NCBI RefSeq assembly: GCF_037101375.1
Contig: NZ_AP029019.1
Span: 2,046,001-2,110,000 of the forward strand
Direction: 5' to 3'
Length of the DNA stretch: 64,000 bases
Source of the DNA: Acidovorax sp. DW039
Lineage (GTDB): Bacteria; Pseudomonadota; Gammaproteobacteria; Burkholderiales; Burkholderiaceae_C
Part shown: one piece after another, positions 8,837 through 19,072 of the stretch
Layout of the letters: each line of letters starts with the position of its first letter
Numbering within the stretch: the first letter of the stretch is position 1
The notes under the pieces: model-generated
Told to the model about the DNA's origin: nothing
Database searches by the model: none
What the model saw: only the letters and a program-made list of their open reading frames with translations
Program-made: the position numbers and the translations under genes

Positions 8837-9636
8837 TGAAAGACCGCCGCAATGGTGCGGGCCACGCTGACGAAGCTGTTGCGCCCATCATCGAACTGAG
8901 GGGCGTGACCAAGGTGTACGGCGAGGGTGCGTTGGCTTTTCAGGCCCTGAAAGGGGTGGACCTGCGCATTGCCCCGGGCGATTTTGTCGCCATCATGGGC
9001 CCGAGCGGTTCGGGCAAATCCACGGCCATGAACACGCTGGGATGCCTAGACCGGCCCACCACGGGCGAGTACCTGTTCAAGGGCGTGCATGTGGAGTCGC
9101 TTTCGCGTGACGAACGCGCGCTGCTGCGCCGCCGTTACTTCGGCTTTGTGTTTCAGGGCTTCAACCTGCTGGCACGTACCTCAGCGCAAGAGAATGTGGA
9201 GCTGCCCCTGCTGTACCGTGGCGAACCTGCCCCGGTGCGCAAGGCCGCAGCGGCCCGTGCGCTGGAGGCGGTGGGCCTGAAGGGCTGGGAGCATCACACC
9301 CCGGCCGAACTCTCTGGCGGGCAGCAGCAGCGGGTGGCGATTGCGCGGGCCATCGTGACCGAACCCGTCGTGCTGCTGGCCGATGAACCCACGGGCAACC
9401 TCGACTCGCAGCGCAGCCACGAAATCATGGAACTGCTGTGGCGCTTGAACGCCGACCTGGGCATTACCGTGCTGATGGTGACGCACGAGCCCGACATGGC
9501 GGAATATGCGCGCCGCATCGTGCGCTTTGTGGATGGCGTGGTGGACACCGATGCCATCAACCCGCGTCCTACCGGTCTGCGCGCCACAGGCCACGCACCA
9601 GTGGCTCCGGTCACAGACATGCAGGGAGGTGTGTGA
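8833..9636 (+). CDS. MacB-type ABC transporter ATP-binding protein
   Basis: A 267-residue ATPase of the LolD/MacB class powering the efflux or mechanotransmission cycle. Walker A 'GPSGSGKST' is at residues 56-64, the Q-loop is in 'FGFVFQGFNLL', the signature is '[14 protein letters not shown]', Walker B is 'VVLLADEPTGNLDS', and the switch His is in 'VLMVTHEPD'. The start overlaps the adaptor stop by four bases (ATGA) and the stop overlaps the permease start (TGATG), so translation is coupled. In E. coli MacB the ATPase and permease are one protein; here they are two genes. About 40 residues after the core have no recognisable motif. Confidence 0.95.
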   Translation: MMKDRRNGAGHADEAVAPIIELRGVTKVYGEGALAFQALKGVDLRIAPGDFVAIMGPSGSGKSTAMNTLGCLDRPTTGEYLFKGVHVESLSRDERALLRRRYFGFVFQGFNLLARTSAQENVELPLLYRGEPAPVRKAAAARALEAVGLKGWEHHTPAELSGGQQQRVAIARAIVTEPVVLLADEPTGNLDSQRSHEIMELLWRLNADLGITVLMVTHEPDMAEYARRIVRFVDGVVDTDAINPRPTGLRATGHAPVAPVTDMQGGV

Positions 9637-10841
9637 TGCTGTTCAGCACCATCTTGCTGGCCCTGCGGTCCATCCGGCGGAACCTGATGCGCTCTTTCCT
9701 CACCATCCTGGGCATCGTCATTGGTGTGAGTGCCGTGATCACCATGGTCACGCTGGGCAACGGTGCCACCATGGCCGTGCAGACCCAAATCTCCAGCCTG
9801 GGCACCAACCTGCTGCAGGTGCGGCCTGGGCAGCGCATGGGGCCCGGCGGTGGTACGGGGGCCCCGGCGTTCAAGGACACTGATGCCGATGTGATTGCGC
9901 AGCAGATCGGTGGCATTCTGGCCGTAGCGCCCGAGGCCCGCGCCAGCACCACGGTGGTGGCCGGCGGACGCAACTGGACCAGCAGCATCATCGGCAGCAC
10001 CAACGCCTGGCTGGAGACAGGCAACTGGACTTTGAGTTCGGGCCGCGCGTTCACCGATGAGGAGATGCGCGCAGGCGCTGCCGTGTGCCTGGTGGGCGAG
10101 ACCATTCGCCGCGAGCTCTACAGCGGGCGCGACCCGGTGGGCGAGCAATTGCGGGTCAAGGCGTTCTCGTGCGAGATCGTGGGCTTGCTGGCATCCAAGG
10201 GGCAGGGCGCTTTTGGCAATGACCAGGACGACATGGTGCTGGTGCCCCTCAAGACGCTGCAGCGGCGGGTCACCGGCAATACCCGCGTGAACACGCTGCT
10301 GGTGTCGATGCAGGACGGCAGCGACCCCACGCGCGTCAAGCAGGCGCTGACCCAGCTGCTGCGCGAGCTGCGCAAGCTGGCAGATACCGATGAGGACAAC
10401 TTCAACGTGCTGGACACCAAGCAACTGGCCGATACGCTGTCTGGCACCACCAAGGTGATGACCACGCTGCTGGGCGCTGTGGCGGCGGTGAGCCTGCTGG
10501 TGGGCGGCATCGGCATCATGAACATCATGCTGGTGAGCGTGACGGAGCGCACCCGCGAGATCGGCCTGCGCCTGGCCATTGGCGCGCTGGAGCGCGAGGT
10601 GCTGATGCAGTTCCTGATCGAGGCCGTGGTGCTGGCGGCCCTGGGCGGGCTCACGGGCATTGTGCTGGCGGGGCTGGCATCGCTGGGGCTGTCCGCGCTC
10701 ATGGGTGTGCCCTTCCTGTTCAACCCCGGGGTCAACTTGCTGTCGTTCGTGTTTTCTGCCGGTATCGGGGTGGTATTTGGCTACTTTCCGGCACGGCGCG
10801 CGGCGCACATGGACCCGATTGACGCGCTACGGCATGAGTGA
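9636..10841 (+). CDS. MacB-type ABC transporter permease (FtsX fold)
   Basis: A 401-residue inner-membrane permease of the MacB/FtsX type. The first transmembrane helix is in 'RSFLTILGIVIGVSAVITMV', followed by a large periplasmic MacB core domain (about 40-260). Three C-terminal transmembrane helices begin with 'SLLVGGIGIMNIMLVSVTER', and the conserved tail is 'FPARRAAHMDPIDALRHE'. With the NodT lipoprotein, adaptor and ATPase it completes a tripartite pump that could export macrolide-like drugs, lipopeptides or siderophores; the cargo cannot be told from sequence. It is the last gene of the operon, ending before a hairpin terminator that faces the opposite strand. Confidence 0.94.
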   Translation: MLFSTILLALRSIRRNLMRSFLTILGIVIGVSAVITMVTLGNGATMAVQTQISSLGTNLLQVRPGQRMGPGGGTGAPAFKDTDADVIAQQIGGILAVAPEARASTTVVAGGRNWTSSIIGSTNAWLETGNWTLSSGRAFTDEEMRAGAAVCLVGETIRRELYSGRDPVGEQLRVKAFSCEIVGLLASKGQGAFGNDQDDMVLVPLKTLQRRVTGNTRVNTLLVSMQDGSDPTRVKQALTQLLRELRKLADTDEDNFNVLDTKQLADTLSGTTKVMTTLLGAVAAVSLLVGGIGIMNIMLVSVTERTREIGLRLAIGALEREVLMQFLIEAVVLAALGGLTGIVLAGLASLGLSALMGVPFLFNPGVNLLSFVFSAGIGVVFGYFPARRAAHMDPIDALRHE

Positions 10842-10887
10842 GCGACGGCGGGAGACTGATGAACGATCCCGCCGATAGCAATGAAAA

Positions 10888-10914
10888 AGCCCCTGGCCGT
10901 GAGACCAGGGGCTT
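10888..10914 (-). terminator. Rho-independent terminator of the hsp20 gene
   Basis: A perfect 9-bp stem AGCCCCTGG / CCAGGGGCT with an 8-base loop. On the minus strand it is followed by a run of T (AAAAA at 10884-10888 on the plus strand). It lies 38 bases after the Hsp20 stop and may also slow transcription from the efflux operon. Confidence 0.85.
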
Positions 10915-10951
10915 GCGGGTGAAGAGGATGAAGGAATGAAGGAACGAGGCC

Positions 10952-11356
10952 TTATTCCACCGCAAGACGTGTGGCTTTGTTCTCGGGCTGAATGCGGGTG
11001 AGCGTGAGCGTCAGCACCCCATGTTCCAGTTTGGCGCGGCTGGTGGTGGCGTCCACCGCTTCGGGCAGTTGCCATGCACCCTGGAAGGGACGGGCCGCAC
11101 CTTCTACGCTCTTCACGCGCACCACATCGTTTTCGATCTCGATGTCCAGCTGCTCGCGGGCCAGGCCGGGCACATCCAGCTGCAGCGTGAAGGTTTTTTC
11201 GTCGTGGCTGAACTGCAGGCCCGGCGTGCGCTGGGCGGGGCGGGATGCGCGCAAGGCATCGGCCATGAAGCGCTGCACTGCGGCGTCAGCAGCGCGGGGA
11301 GAGTAAGCGGGGGCGTAGGCTACAGCAGCACGGCGCATTACGGGGGCGAAGATCAT
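10952..11356 (-). CDS. Small heat-shock protein, Hsp20/alpha-crystallin family
   Basis: A 134-residue ATP-independent holdase chaperone that keeps unfolding proteins soluble in the cytoplasm. The alpha-crystallin domain covers about residues 45-130 and shows 'FTLQLDVPGLAREQLDIEIE' and 'AKLEHGVLTLTLTRI', the family's most conserved block. The N-terminal arm is Ala/Arg-rich and the C-terminal tail is very short, without an obvious I-x-I motif. ATG 11356 is chosen because AGGAG lies just upstream; an upstream in-frame ATG (11407) would overlap the divergent gene's leader. It has its own terminator at 10888-10914. A heat-shock promoter was looked for and not convincingly seen. Confidence 0.88.
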   Translation of the reverse strand: MIFAPVMRRAAVAYAPAYSPRAADAAVQRFMADALRASRPAQRTPGLQFSHDEKTFTLQLDVPGLAREQLDIEIENDVVRVKSVEGAARPFQGAWQLPEAVDATTSRAKLEHGVLTLTLTRIQPENKATRLAVE

Positions 11357-11448
11357 GAGAGGGACTCCTATACACTGCGCGGCGCTCGGTGGTGGCCGCA
11401 TGCTCAACAGGTGTGCATGGCGCGCCGGGTTTCAAGGAGTTTTTTCGC

Positions 11449-12816
11449 ATGTTTTTTTTGAAGCCTCGCCTCTTGAAAAATCGCCGCAGCGCCTTAAAAA
11501 GCGCTGTCCAGGCCCTTGTCGGGGCATCGGCCATTGCCAGCGCTGCACTCGTGGTCTTGGCCCAGCCCGCATCGGCGGCAACATCGCAACCGGCAGGGGC
11601 TGCGGCCTCCGCACCTGCGGGCAAGCCCTTCAAGCTGGCATTGATTGAAAGCCTCTCGGGTACCTTTGCCAACACGGGCGAAGCGGTGTTCCGCAACGTC
11701 TACTGGGCTACGGAGCGGGTGAATGCACGCGGTGGCGTCAAGCTGCCTGCCTCTGCCGGTGGCGCGCGCCCGCTGGTCATTGAGCGCTACGACAGCAAGG
11801 GCCAGAACGAAGAGGCGCTGTCGGCATTGCGCGCCGCCATTGACGATGGGGCGCAGGTCATCCTGCAGGGCAACTCATCAGCCACCGCAGCCGTGCTGAT
11901 CGAGGCCATCAACAAGCACAACGAACGTGAGCCCGTCAAGCGCGTGCTGTTCCTCAACTACTCGGCGGTAGACCCGATTCTGACCAACGAGAAGTGCAGC
12001 TTCTGGCACTTTCGCTTTGACGCCCATGCCGACATGCGCATGGCTGCGCTGATGGAAGTGATGCGCGAGGACAAGGCGCTCAAGAGCGTTTACCTCATCG
12101 GCCAGGACTACAGCTTTGGCCAGGCCGTGCTGCGCGAGGCCAAGAAGCAACTGGCCGTGCAGCGCCCGGACGTGAACGTGGTGGGCGATGAGCTGCACCC
12201 TGTGGGCCGTGTGAAAGACTTCGCTCCCTATGCCGTCAAGATCAAAGCCAGCGGTGCGCAGGCCGTCATCACCGGCAATTGGGGCAATGACCTGACCCTG
12301 CTGGTCAAGGCCGCACGCGAGGTGGGCTTTGAAGGCAGCTTCTACACCTTCTACGGCAATGCGCTGGGAGCGCCCGCAGCGATGGGCGACGCAGGCATTG
12401 GCAAGGTGGTGGCCGTGGCCGACTGGCTGCCCAATGTGCCCGGTGCGCAAAGCGAGGCGTTCTACCAGTCCTTCCGCGAACGCTTTCCCAAGCCGCAGGA
12501 CGACTATGTGCACATGCGCATGCAGCTCATGATCGAGGCGCTGGCCCAGTCGATGGAGCGTGCAGGCAGCACCGACGTGGTGGCCATTGCCCGCCAGATG
12601 GAAAAAGCCAGCGTGCAGCTGGCCGGGCAGGGCGGCAGCATGCGCGCAGCAGACCACCAGTTTCAGCAGGCCCTGGCGGTGGGCGTGATGGACAAGAAAG
12701 GCGCGCCCGGCGTGAAGTTTGATGTGGAAGGCTCGGGTTACGGCTTCCGCGTGGTGCGGCAGATTGCTGCAGCCAGGGCAGAGCAACCGCACAGCTGCCA
12801 GATGCAGCGCCCCTGA
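11449..12816 (+). CDS. Branched-chain amino acid-type ABC transporter substrate-binding protein
   Basis: A 455-residue periplasmic binding protein of the Liv/Peripla_BP_6 class, larger than E. coli LivJ. The start region is Lys/Arg-rich followed by a hydrophobic segment, with likely cleavage near residue 43 ('AQPASA'). The mature domain begins 'FKLALIESLSGTFANTGEAV' and includes 'DSKGQNEEALSALRAAIDDG' and 'GNSSATAAVLIEAI'. AAGGAG at 11434-11439, 9 bases from ATG 11449, fixes the start. No permease or ATPase genes of a Liv system are adjacent, so it is an orphan in this window. The ligand is unknown. Confidence 0.85.
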   Translation: MFFLKPRLLKNRRSALKSAVQALVGASAIASAALVVLAQPASAATSQPAGAAASAPAGKPFKLALIESLSGTFANTGEAVFRNVYWATERVNARGGVKLPASAGGARPLVIERYDSKGQNEEALSALRAAIDDGAQVILQGNSSATAAVLIEAINKHNEREPVKRVLFLNYSAVDPILTNEKCSFWHFRFDAHADMRMAALMEVMREDKALKSVYLIGQDYSFGQAVLREAKKQLAVQRPDVNVVGDELHPVGRVKDFAPYAVKIKASGAQAVITGNWGNDLTLLVKAAREVGFEGSFYTFYGNALGAPAAMGDAGIGKVVAVADWLPNVPGAQSEAFYQSFRERFPKPQDDYVHMRMQLMIEALAQSMERAGSTDVVAIARQMEKASVQLAGQGGSMRAADHQFQQALAVGVMDKKGAPGVKFDVEGSGYGFRVVRQIAAARAEQPHSCQMQRP

Positions 12817-12830
12817 TTAGAAAACTGTGG

Positions 12831-12859
12831 AATATGCGGCGAAGCGCCCGCCGCATATT
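12831..12859. repeat. Perfect 11-bp inverted repeat between two operons
   Basis: AATATGCGGCG / CGCCGCATATT, 11 bp each, separated by 7 bases, in the 98-base gap between the binding-protein gene ending at 12816 and the eight-gene operon starting near 12948. There is no T-run after it, so it is either a weak terminator for the upstream gene or an operator for the operon. Confidence 0.6.
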
Positions 12860-12947
12860 GATATGAAAAGTTAGCGCAACCAGCACATGGCTCCGGGCCA
12901 CAGAATTTGTCGCATTGATCACTCATGCGCAAATTGCTGCTCCCACC

Positions 12948-13949
<1,002 letters not shown>

Positions 13950-13982
13950 GCTTGCTCACCCCCATCCCTTGGAGAAAAACCC

Positions 13983-15350
13983 ATGAGCCACCAAGACACC
14001 CTCAAGTCTCCCATCCGCTTTGGCGTCATGCTGCACGGCGCGGGCGGCCACATGAATTCGTGGAAACACCCGGCAGGCCCAGCGGACGCGAGCGTCAACC
14101 TTGGCTTCTACATCGAGACCACGAAAAAGGCCGAAGCCAACGGCATTGCTTTCGCCTTCGTGGCCGACGGGTTGTTCATCAACGAGAAGTCCATTCCGCA
14201 CTTTCTGAACCGCTTCGAGCCCATCTCCATCCTGTCAGCCTTGGCCGTGGCAACGTCCAAGATCGGTCTGGCGGGCACCATCTCCACCTCATACAGCGAG
14301 CCGTTCACTGTTGCCCGGCAATTTGCATCGCTGGACCTCATCAGCCAGGGGCGCGCAGGCTGGAACGTGGTGACCACGCCGCTGGAGGGCACGGCGACCA
14401 ACTACAGCCGCAACCACCCCGAGCATTCGCTGCGCTACGAGATCGCGGACGAGTACCTGCAGGTGACGCAGGGGCTGTGGGACAGCTGGGACGACGATGC
14501 CTTGGTGCGCAACCGCGAGACCGGTCAGTTTTTCGACCGCGACAAGCTGCACACGCTGAACCACAAGGGGCGCTTCTTCCAGGTCGCGGGGCCGCTCAAC
14601 ATTGGCCGCTCCCCTCAGGGGCAGCCAGTGATCTTTCAGGCTGGCTCTTCGGACGCGGGCATCGGCCTGGCGGGCAAGTACGCCGATGCGGTGTTCACCC
14701 ATTCGCCCTCCATCGAAGAGACCCGCAGTTTTCTGCGCAAGGTCAAGGCCAGTGCCGTGGCGCAGGGCCGCCAGGCAGATGATGTAAAAATTTTTCCAGG
14801 CATCGGGCCTGTGGTGGGGGCCACACAGGAAGAGGCCGAGGCCAAGTACCAGGTCATCCGAGAGTTGCTCACGGTCGATGAAGCGCTGGCCTACCTGGGC
14901 CGCTTTTTCGACCACCATGACTTCAGCCAGTACCCGCTCGATGAGCCTTTCCCTGAGCTGGGCGAGATCGGACGCAATAGCTTTCGCTCCACCACCGACC
15001 GCATCAAGGCCGATGCGAAGGCGCGTGGCCTGACTTTGCGCCAGGTGGCGCTGGAGGCCGCCACACCGCGTTCTCAGTTCGTGGGCACGGGCGCGCGCGT
15101 GGCTGACGAGATCATCCGCTGGGTGGATGAAGGCGCGGCCGATGGCTTCATCCTGGGCTTCCCGGTGCTGTCGCAGGGGCTCGATGACTTCATCACCTAC
15201 GTGATCCCCGTGCTGGAGGCGCGGGGCCGCTACCAGCGCACGCTGCCTGGGAGCACCCTGCGCGACCACCTTGGCTTGCCACGCAAGGCCAGCCGTTACG
15301 CGCAAGCCGATGCAGGTGCTGCACCGGCGCCAGCTCGAAAGGTGGCGTGA
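13983..15350 (+). CDS. FMN-dependent monooxygenase of the NtaA/SnaA/DszA family (YtnJ/YxeK-like)
   Basis: A 455-residue flavin-dependent monooxygenase of the subgroup that oxidatively cleaves C-N or C-S bonds with FMNH2 supplied by a separate reductase. Family blocks are '[18 protein letters not shown]', '[20 protein letters not shown]', '[15 protein letters not shown]', '[20 protein letters not shown]' and '[14 protein letters not shown]'. GGAG at 13971-13974 precedes ATG 13983. The stop overlaps the M20 gene start by one base (TGATG). In B. subtilis the homologues YtnJ and YxeK act in S-alkylcysteine and S-(2-succino)cysteine breakdown after N-acetylation. The same partners (M20 deacylase, GNAT, amino-acid importer) are present here, so I infer the same class of reaction. 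No flavin reductase gene is in the cluster. Confidence 0.9.
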   Translation: MSHQDTLKSPIRFGVMLHGAGGHMNSWKHPAGPADASVNLGFYIETTKKAEANGIAFAFVADGLFINEKSIPHFLNRFEPISILSALAVATSKIGLAGTISTSYSEPFTVARQFASLDLISQGRAGWNVVTTPLEGTATNYSRNHPEHSLRYEIADEYLQVTQGLWDSWDDDALVRNRETGQFFDRDKLHTLNHKGRFFQVAGPLNIGRSPQGQPVIFQAGSSDAGIGLAGKYADAVFTHSPSIEETRSFLRKVKASAVAQGRQADDVKIFPGIGPVVGATQEEAEAKYQVIRELLTVDEALAYLGRFFDHHDFSQYPLDEPFPELGEIGRNSFRSTTDRIKADAKARGLTLRQVALEAATPRSQFVGTGARVADEIIRWVDEGAADGFILGFPVLSQGLDDFITYVIPVLEARGRYQRTLPGSTLRDHLGLPRKASRYAQADAGAAPAPARKVA

Positions 15351-16543
15351 TGGGAGCGGCGTTGCCCATCCCATTGAAGCAGGACGTGGAACGCGTGGAA
15401 GCAGGCATTGCCGCCTTCATCCACGAGTTCAAGGCATTGCGCCGCGACCTGCATCAGCACCCCGAGCTGTCGTTCCAGGAGCACCGGACCTCGGCCATTG
15501 TGGCCGAGCGCCTGGCGCACTGGGGCTATTCCGTCACCACAGGCATTGCGGGCACCGGGGTTGTGGGCACGCTGCGCAAAGGGCAGGGCAGCAAGGCCCT
15601 GGGCATCCGTGCCGACATGGACGCACTGCCCATCACCGAGGCTACGGGCCTGCCCTATGCCAGCCGCAACACCGGAGTGATGCACGCCTGCGGGCACGAC
15701 GGGCACACCACGGTGCTGCTGGCGGCGGCGCGTTTCCTCGCGGAGTCGGGCCGCTTTGACGGCACGTTGAACCTGATCTTCCAGCCCGCCGAGGAGCATG
15801 GCGGCGGTGCCAACCGCATGATCGGCGAGGGCCTGTTCGAGCGCTTTCCGTGCGATGCCGTGTTCGGTCTGCACAACTGGCCCTGTGTGGGCGAAGGGCA
15901 CTTTGGCTGCGTGACTGGCCCGGCCATGGCCTCGGTGGACCAGATCACCATCACCGTACGCGGCAAGGGCGGCCACGGCGCCGCACCGCACGACACGGTG
16001 GACCCGGTGGTGGCCAGCGCCCACATCATCACCGCGCTGCAGACGGTGGTGTCGCGCAACGTGGACCCGCTGGACATGGGCGTGGTCACGGTGGGCTCCA
16101 TCCACGGTGGCAATGCGCCCAATGTGGTGCCCGAGAGCGTGGAACTCAAGCTCACCGCACGTGCCTTCAAGCCGGAGGTGCGCGAAATTCTCAAGCAGCG
16201 CATTCCCGCCATTGCCCGAGCCCAGGCCGAGAGCTTTGGCGCGACGGCCGAGGTGCTGTACCTGCCGGGCTACCCCGCCGTGCTGAACCACGAAGTAGAG
16301 ACGGAACTGGCGCGCAGTGTGGCCCGGGACACCTTCGGAGATGCACGCGTCGATGCAGGTTTTCGCCCGCGCACAGCCAGCGAGGACTTCGCATTCATGC
16401 TGCTCAAACGACCTGGCAGCTATGTGTTCGTGGGCAATGGCGATGGTGCATCACTGCACAGCCCTTACTACGACTTCAACGACGCCATCCTCGCGCCCTC
16501 GGCCACCTACTGGGTGCGTCTGGCCGAGCGGTTTCTTGCCTGA
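15350..16543 (+). CDS. M20-family N-acyl amino acid amidohydrolase (HipO/YxeP-like deacetylase)
   Basis: A 397-residue metallo-amidohydrolase that removes an acyl (probably acetyl) group from an N-acyl amino acid in the cytoplasm. Metal and catalytic motifs: 'LHQHPELSFQE', 'RADMDALPI' (89-91), 'MHACGHDGHT' with Cys114 and His116, and 'FQPAEEHGGGA' with the Glu148-Glu149 pair. A dimerisation lid ('VDPVVASAHIITALQTVVSR') follows, and 'SEDFAFMLLKRPGSYVF' lies near the end. ATG 15350 overlaps the previous stop by one base, so it is translationally coupled. Context suggests it deacetylates the product left after the monooxygenase step, releasing cysteine. It could also be a general hippurate-type hydrolase. 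Confidence 0.92.
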   Translation: MGAALPIPLKQDVERVEAGIAAFIHEFKALRRDLHQHPELSFQEHRTSAIVAERLAHWGYSVTTGIAGTGVVGTLRKGQGSKALGIRADMDALPITEATGLPYASRNTGVMHACGHDGHTTVLLAAARFLAESGRFDGTLNLIFQPAEEHGGGANRMIGEGLFERFPCDAVFGLHNWPCVGEGHFGCVTGPAMASVDQITITVRGKGGHGAAPHDTVDPVVASAHIITALQTVVSRNVDPLDMGVVTVGSIHGGNAPNVVPESVELKLTARAFKPEVREILKQRIPAIARAQAESFGATAEVLYLPGYPAVLNHEVETELARSVARDTFGDARVDAGFRPRTASEDFAFMLLKRPGSYVFVGNGDGASLHSPYYDFNDAILAPSATYWVRLAERFLA

Positions 16544-16555
16544 CGGGAGCCCACC

Positions 16556-17068
16556 ATGAGCGACAGATTCATCTACACCACGCCACTGGATCCGTTGGCC
16601 CGGCCACTGATCGACGAGCTTTCGCACGAGTACGAGAGCCGCTATGGCGAGTTCTACCAGCAGGACGGCGGCCCGCGCGAAATGGACAAATACGCGCCCG
16701 AGCTGTTCTCGCCCGCGCAAGGCGGAAACTTCGTGCTACTGCTGCGCGATGGACAAGCCATTGGCGGCGGCGCCTTCAAGCGCCATGACGACCCCGAAAC
16801 GGCTGAACTCAAACGCGTGTGGACCCACTCGGCCCATCGCCGCCAGGGGCTGGCGGGCCGCGTGCTGCAGGAGCTGGAGGCCCAGGCGCTGCGCCAGGGC
16901 TATGCGCGGCTGTACCTCACCACTGGTTTTCGCCAGCCCGAGGCTGTGGGGCTGTACCTGCGCCACGGCTACACCGCATTGTTCGATACCTCGCTGCCGC
17001 ACGAAACCTACCGGCACCTGCCGTTCGAGAAGTGGCTGCGGGTGGCCGCGCTGGCCCGCGTCGCCTGA
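16556..17068 (+). CDS. GNAT-family N-acetyltransferase
   Basis: A 170-residue acetyl-CoA-dependent N-acetyltransferase. The acetyl-CoA binding loop is 'HRRQGLAGRVLQELEAQA' (about 88-105), preceded by 'TAELKRVWTHS' and followed by 'YARLYLTTGFRQPEAVGLYL' and 'HGYTALFD', the standard GNAT motif order. It starts 12 bases after the M20 amidohydrolase. In the Bacillus S-alkylcysteine pathway an acetyltransferase of this class (SnaA, SnaB/YxeL) blocks the amino group of the imported amino acid before the monooxygenase acts, and the M20 enzyme later removes it. The same gene set here supports that role by analogy only. Confidence 0.88.
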   Translation: MSDRFIYTTPLDPLARPLIDELSHEYESRYGEFYQQDGGPREMDKYAPELFSPAQGGNFVLLLRDGQAIGGGAFKRHDDPETAELKRVWTHSAHRRQGLAGRVLQELEAQALRQGYARLYLTTGFRQPEAVGLYLRHGYTALFDTSLPHETYRHLPFEKWLRVAALARVA

Positions 17069-17110
17069 TTCCGCCTGCTGTTGATCGATCACTCCCCACA
17101 AGTTCTCACC

Positions 17111-18961
17111 ATGTCCACAATCACCACCCTGGATGCCGCTGGAGGCCTGCCACGAGGCCCTGTGCATGCCGCTGCACCTGCTGGCAGCCACGCGCCCAGT
17201 GCGCCCCCTGCAACACCATCGCCCGCCAAGGGCGACTACTCGCACTACCGGGTCGTGCCCGCGCGGCACCGCGCGCGGGCCGCGGGCACCGTGTTTGCCG
17301 CAGTTGTCATTGCGCTGGTGCTGTACTCTGTGCTCACCAACCCGCGCTGGGGCTGGGGCGTTTTCGGTGAGTATTTCTTCTCGGAGCCCGTGCTGGTAGG
17401 TCTGGGCCGGACCCTGCTGCTCACGGCGCTGGGGGCGCTGTTCGGCTTCACGCTAGGTACGGCGCTGGCCCTGGCTCGCGTGTCGCGGTCGCCGCTGCTG
17501 GCGGGGCTGTCGTGGGCTTTCATCTGGATCTTTCGGTCCATTCCGGTCATCGTGCTGCTGCTCATCATCAACAACCTGGGCTATCTGTACGAGACCGTGA
17601 GTGTGGGCCTGCCGTTCACTGACTGGACTTTCTTCTCGTACCCCACCACGCAGCTCATCAGCCCCTTCGTGGCGGCGCTGATCGGGCTCACGCTGAACCA
17701 GGCGGCTTTCGCGTCGGAGATTGTGCGCGGCGGCATCCTGTCGGTGGACCAGGGGCAGCTGGAGGCGGCGGCCGCGCTGGGCCTGCCGCGCCGCCGCCAG
17801 GCGTTTCGCATCGTGCTGCCGCAGGCCATGCGCTCCATCCTGCCCGCAGGCTTCAACGACATCATCGGTCTGGCCAAGGGCACCTCGAATGTCTACATCC
17901 TGGCCCTGCCTGAGCTGTTCTACACCATCCAGATCATCTACCGCCGCAATCTGGAAGTGATCCCGCTCTTGATGGTGGCCACCGTGTGGTACCTCGTCAT
18001 CCTCACTGTGTTGTCGCTGCTGCAGTACTACATCGAACGCCATTTCTCCAAGGGCGCGCTACGCAGCCCGCCGCCCTCCCTATTTAGCGCTGTCGCGGTC
18101 CGTCTGTGGCCCGCGCGGCGGGCCGTTGTGGCGCCGGAGGCCGTTGTGCCGGCAGCGCCTGCGCCTGTGGCCGTTCCCCGCTGGACAGGCGCACTCAACC
18201 GCGGCGGTGAGGTCACCATCCATGGGGTGTCCAAACGCTATGGTGCGCTGGAGGTCTTGAAGGACGTGACGCTGACCGTGTTGCCCGGCAGCGTGACAGT
18301 GATCCTCGGTCCATCGGGCTCGGGCAAGTCCACGCTGCTGCGCTCCATCAACCACCTGGAGCGCGTGGACGGCGGTTTCATCGCCATCGACGGCGAGCTG
18401 ATCGGCTACCGCCAGGATGCGGACACGCTTTACGAGCTGGGCGAAAAAGACATCCTCAAGCGCCGCGTGGACGTGGGCATGGTGTTCCAGAACTTCAACC
18501 TGTTCCCGCACCTCACGGTGCTGGAGAACATCGTCGAAGCGCCGGTCACCGTGCGCAAGCTGGCGCGTGCAGAGGCGGAGGCCCTGGCGCTGGAGCTGCT
18601 GGCCCGCGTGGGCCTGTCGGATAAGGCGCACAGCTACCCCCGGCAGCTTTCGGGCGGTCAGCAGCAGCGTGTGGCGATTGCCCGGGCGCTGGCGCTCAAG
18701 CCCAAGGTGCTGCTGTTCGACGAGCCCACCTCGGCGCTAGACCCCGAGCTGGTGGGCGAAGTGCTCGACGTCATCAAGGAGCTGGCGCGCACCGGCACCA
18801 CACTGGTCATCGTGACGCATGAGATCGGCTTCGCCCGCGAGGTGGCCGACACCGTGGTGTTCATGGAGCAAGGCCGGGTGGTGGAGACCGGCACGCCCGC
18901 CAAGGTGTTCAGCCAGCCCGATCACCCCCGCACGGCGGCCTTCCTGGCCAAGGTGCTCTAG
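17111..18961 (+). CDS. Fused polar amino acid ABC transporter permease-ATPase
   Basis: A 616-residue fusion of two importer subunits usually encoded separately. Residues about 57-308 are a HisM/GlnP-type permease with several transmembrane helices ('[16 protein letters not shown]', the EAA-like loop '[19 protein letters not shown]', '[20 protein letters not shown]'). After a Pro/Ala-rich linker (about 320-360) comes a GlnQ-type ATPase: Walker A 'GPSGSGKST' near 400-408, signature '[15 protein letters not shown]' near 513, Walker B '[14 protein letters not shown]' and switch His in '[10 protein letters not shown]'. It would dimerise to give the full 2+2 importer for both binding proteins downstream. 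ATG 17111 is preferred to the in-frame TTG 17081. This should be the uptake step of the operon. Confidence 0.93.
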   Translation: MSTITTLDAAGGLPRGPVHAAAPAGSHAPSAPPATPSPAKGDYSHYRVVPARHRARAAGTVFAAVVIALVLYSVLTNPRWGWGVFGEYFFSEPVLVGLGRTLLLTALGALFGFTLGTALALARVSRSPLLAGLSWAFIWIFRSIPVIVLLLIINNLGYLYETVSVGLPFTDWTFFSYPTTQLISPFVAALIGLTLNQAAFASEIVRGGILSVDQGQLEAAAALGLPRRRQAFRIVLPQAMRSILPAGFNDIIGLAKGTSNVYILALPELFYTIQIIYRRNLEVIPLLMVATVWYLVILTVLSLLQYYIERHFSKGALRSPPPSLFSAVAVRLWPARRAVVAPEAVVPAAPAPVAVPRWTGALNRGGEVTIHGVSKRYGALEVLKDVTLTVLPGSVTVILGPSGSGKSTLLRSINHLERVDGGFIAIDGELIGYRQDADTLYELGEKDILKRRVDVGMVFQNFNLFPHLTVLENIVEAPVTVRKLARAEAEALALELLARVGLSDKAHSYPRQLSGGQQQRVAIARALALKPKVLLFDEPTSALDPELVGEVLDVIKELARTGTTLVIVTHEIGFAREVADTVVFMEQGRVVETGTPAKVFSQPDHPRTAAFLAKVL

Positions 18962-19072
18962 ACCTTTCTCGTGCGCCGCTGTTGCAGGTCTGTTCACAGG
19001 CCTGGCGGCAGCGTGTGCAACGCAGCTTACTTCTCAACCATCCCGACAGCCTTTTTATCCTGGAGTCGATCC

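Noticed and set aside
11357..11448. Sigma-32 heat-shock promoter for hsp20
   Set aside because: A CTTGAA-like element is present on the minus strand but no CCCCAT-type -10 at the right distance.
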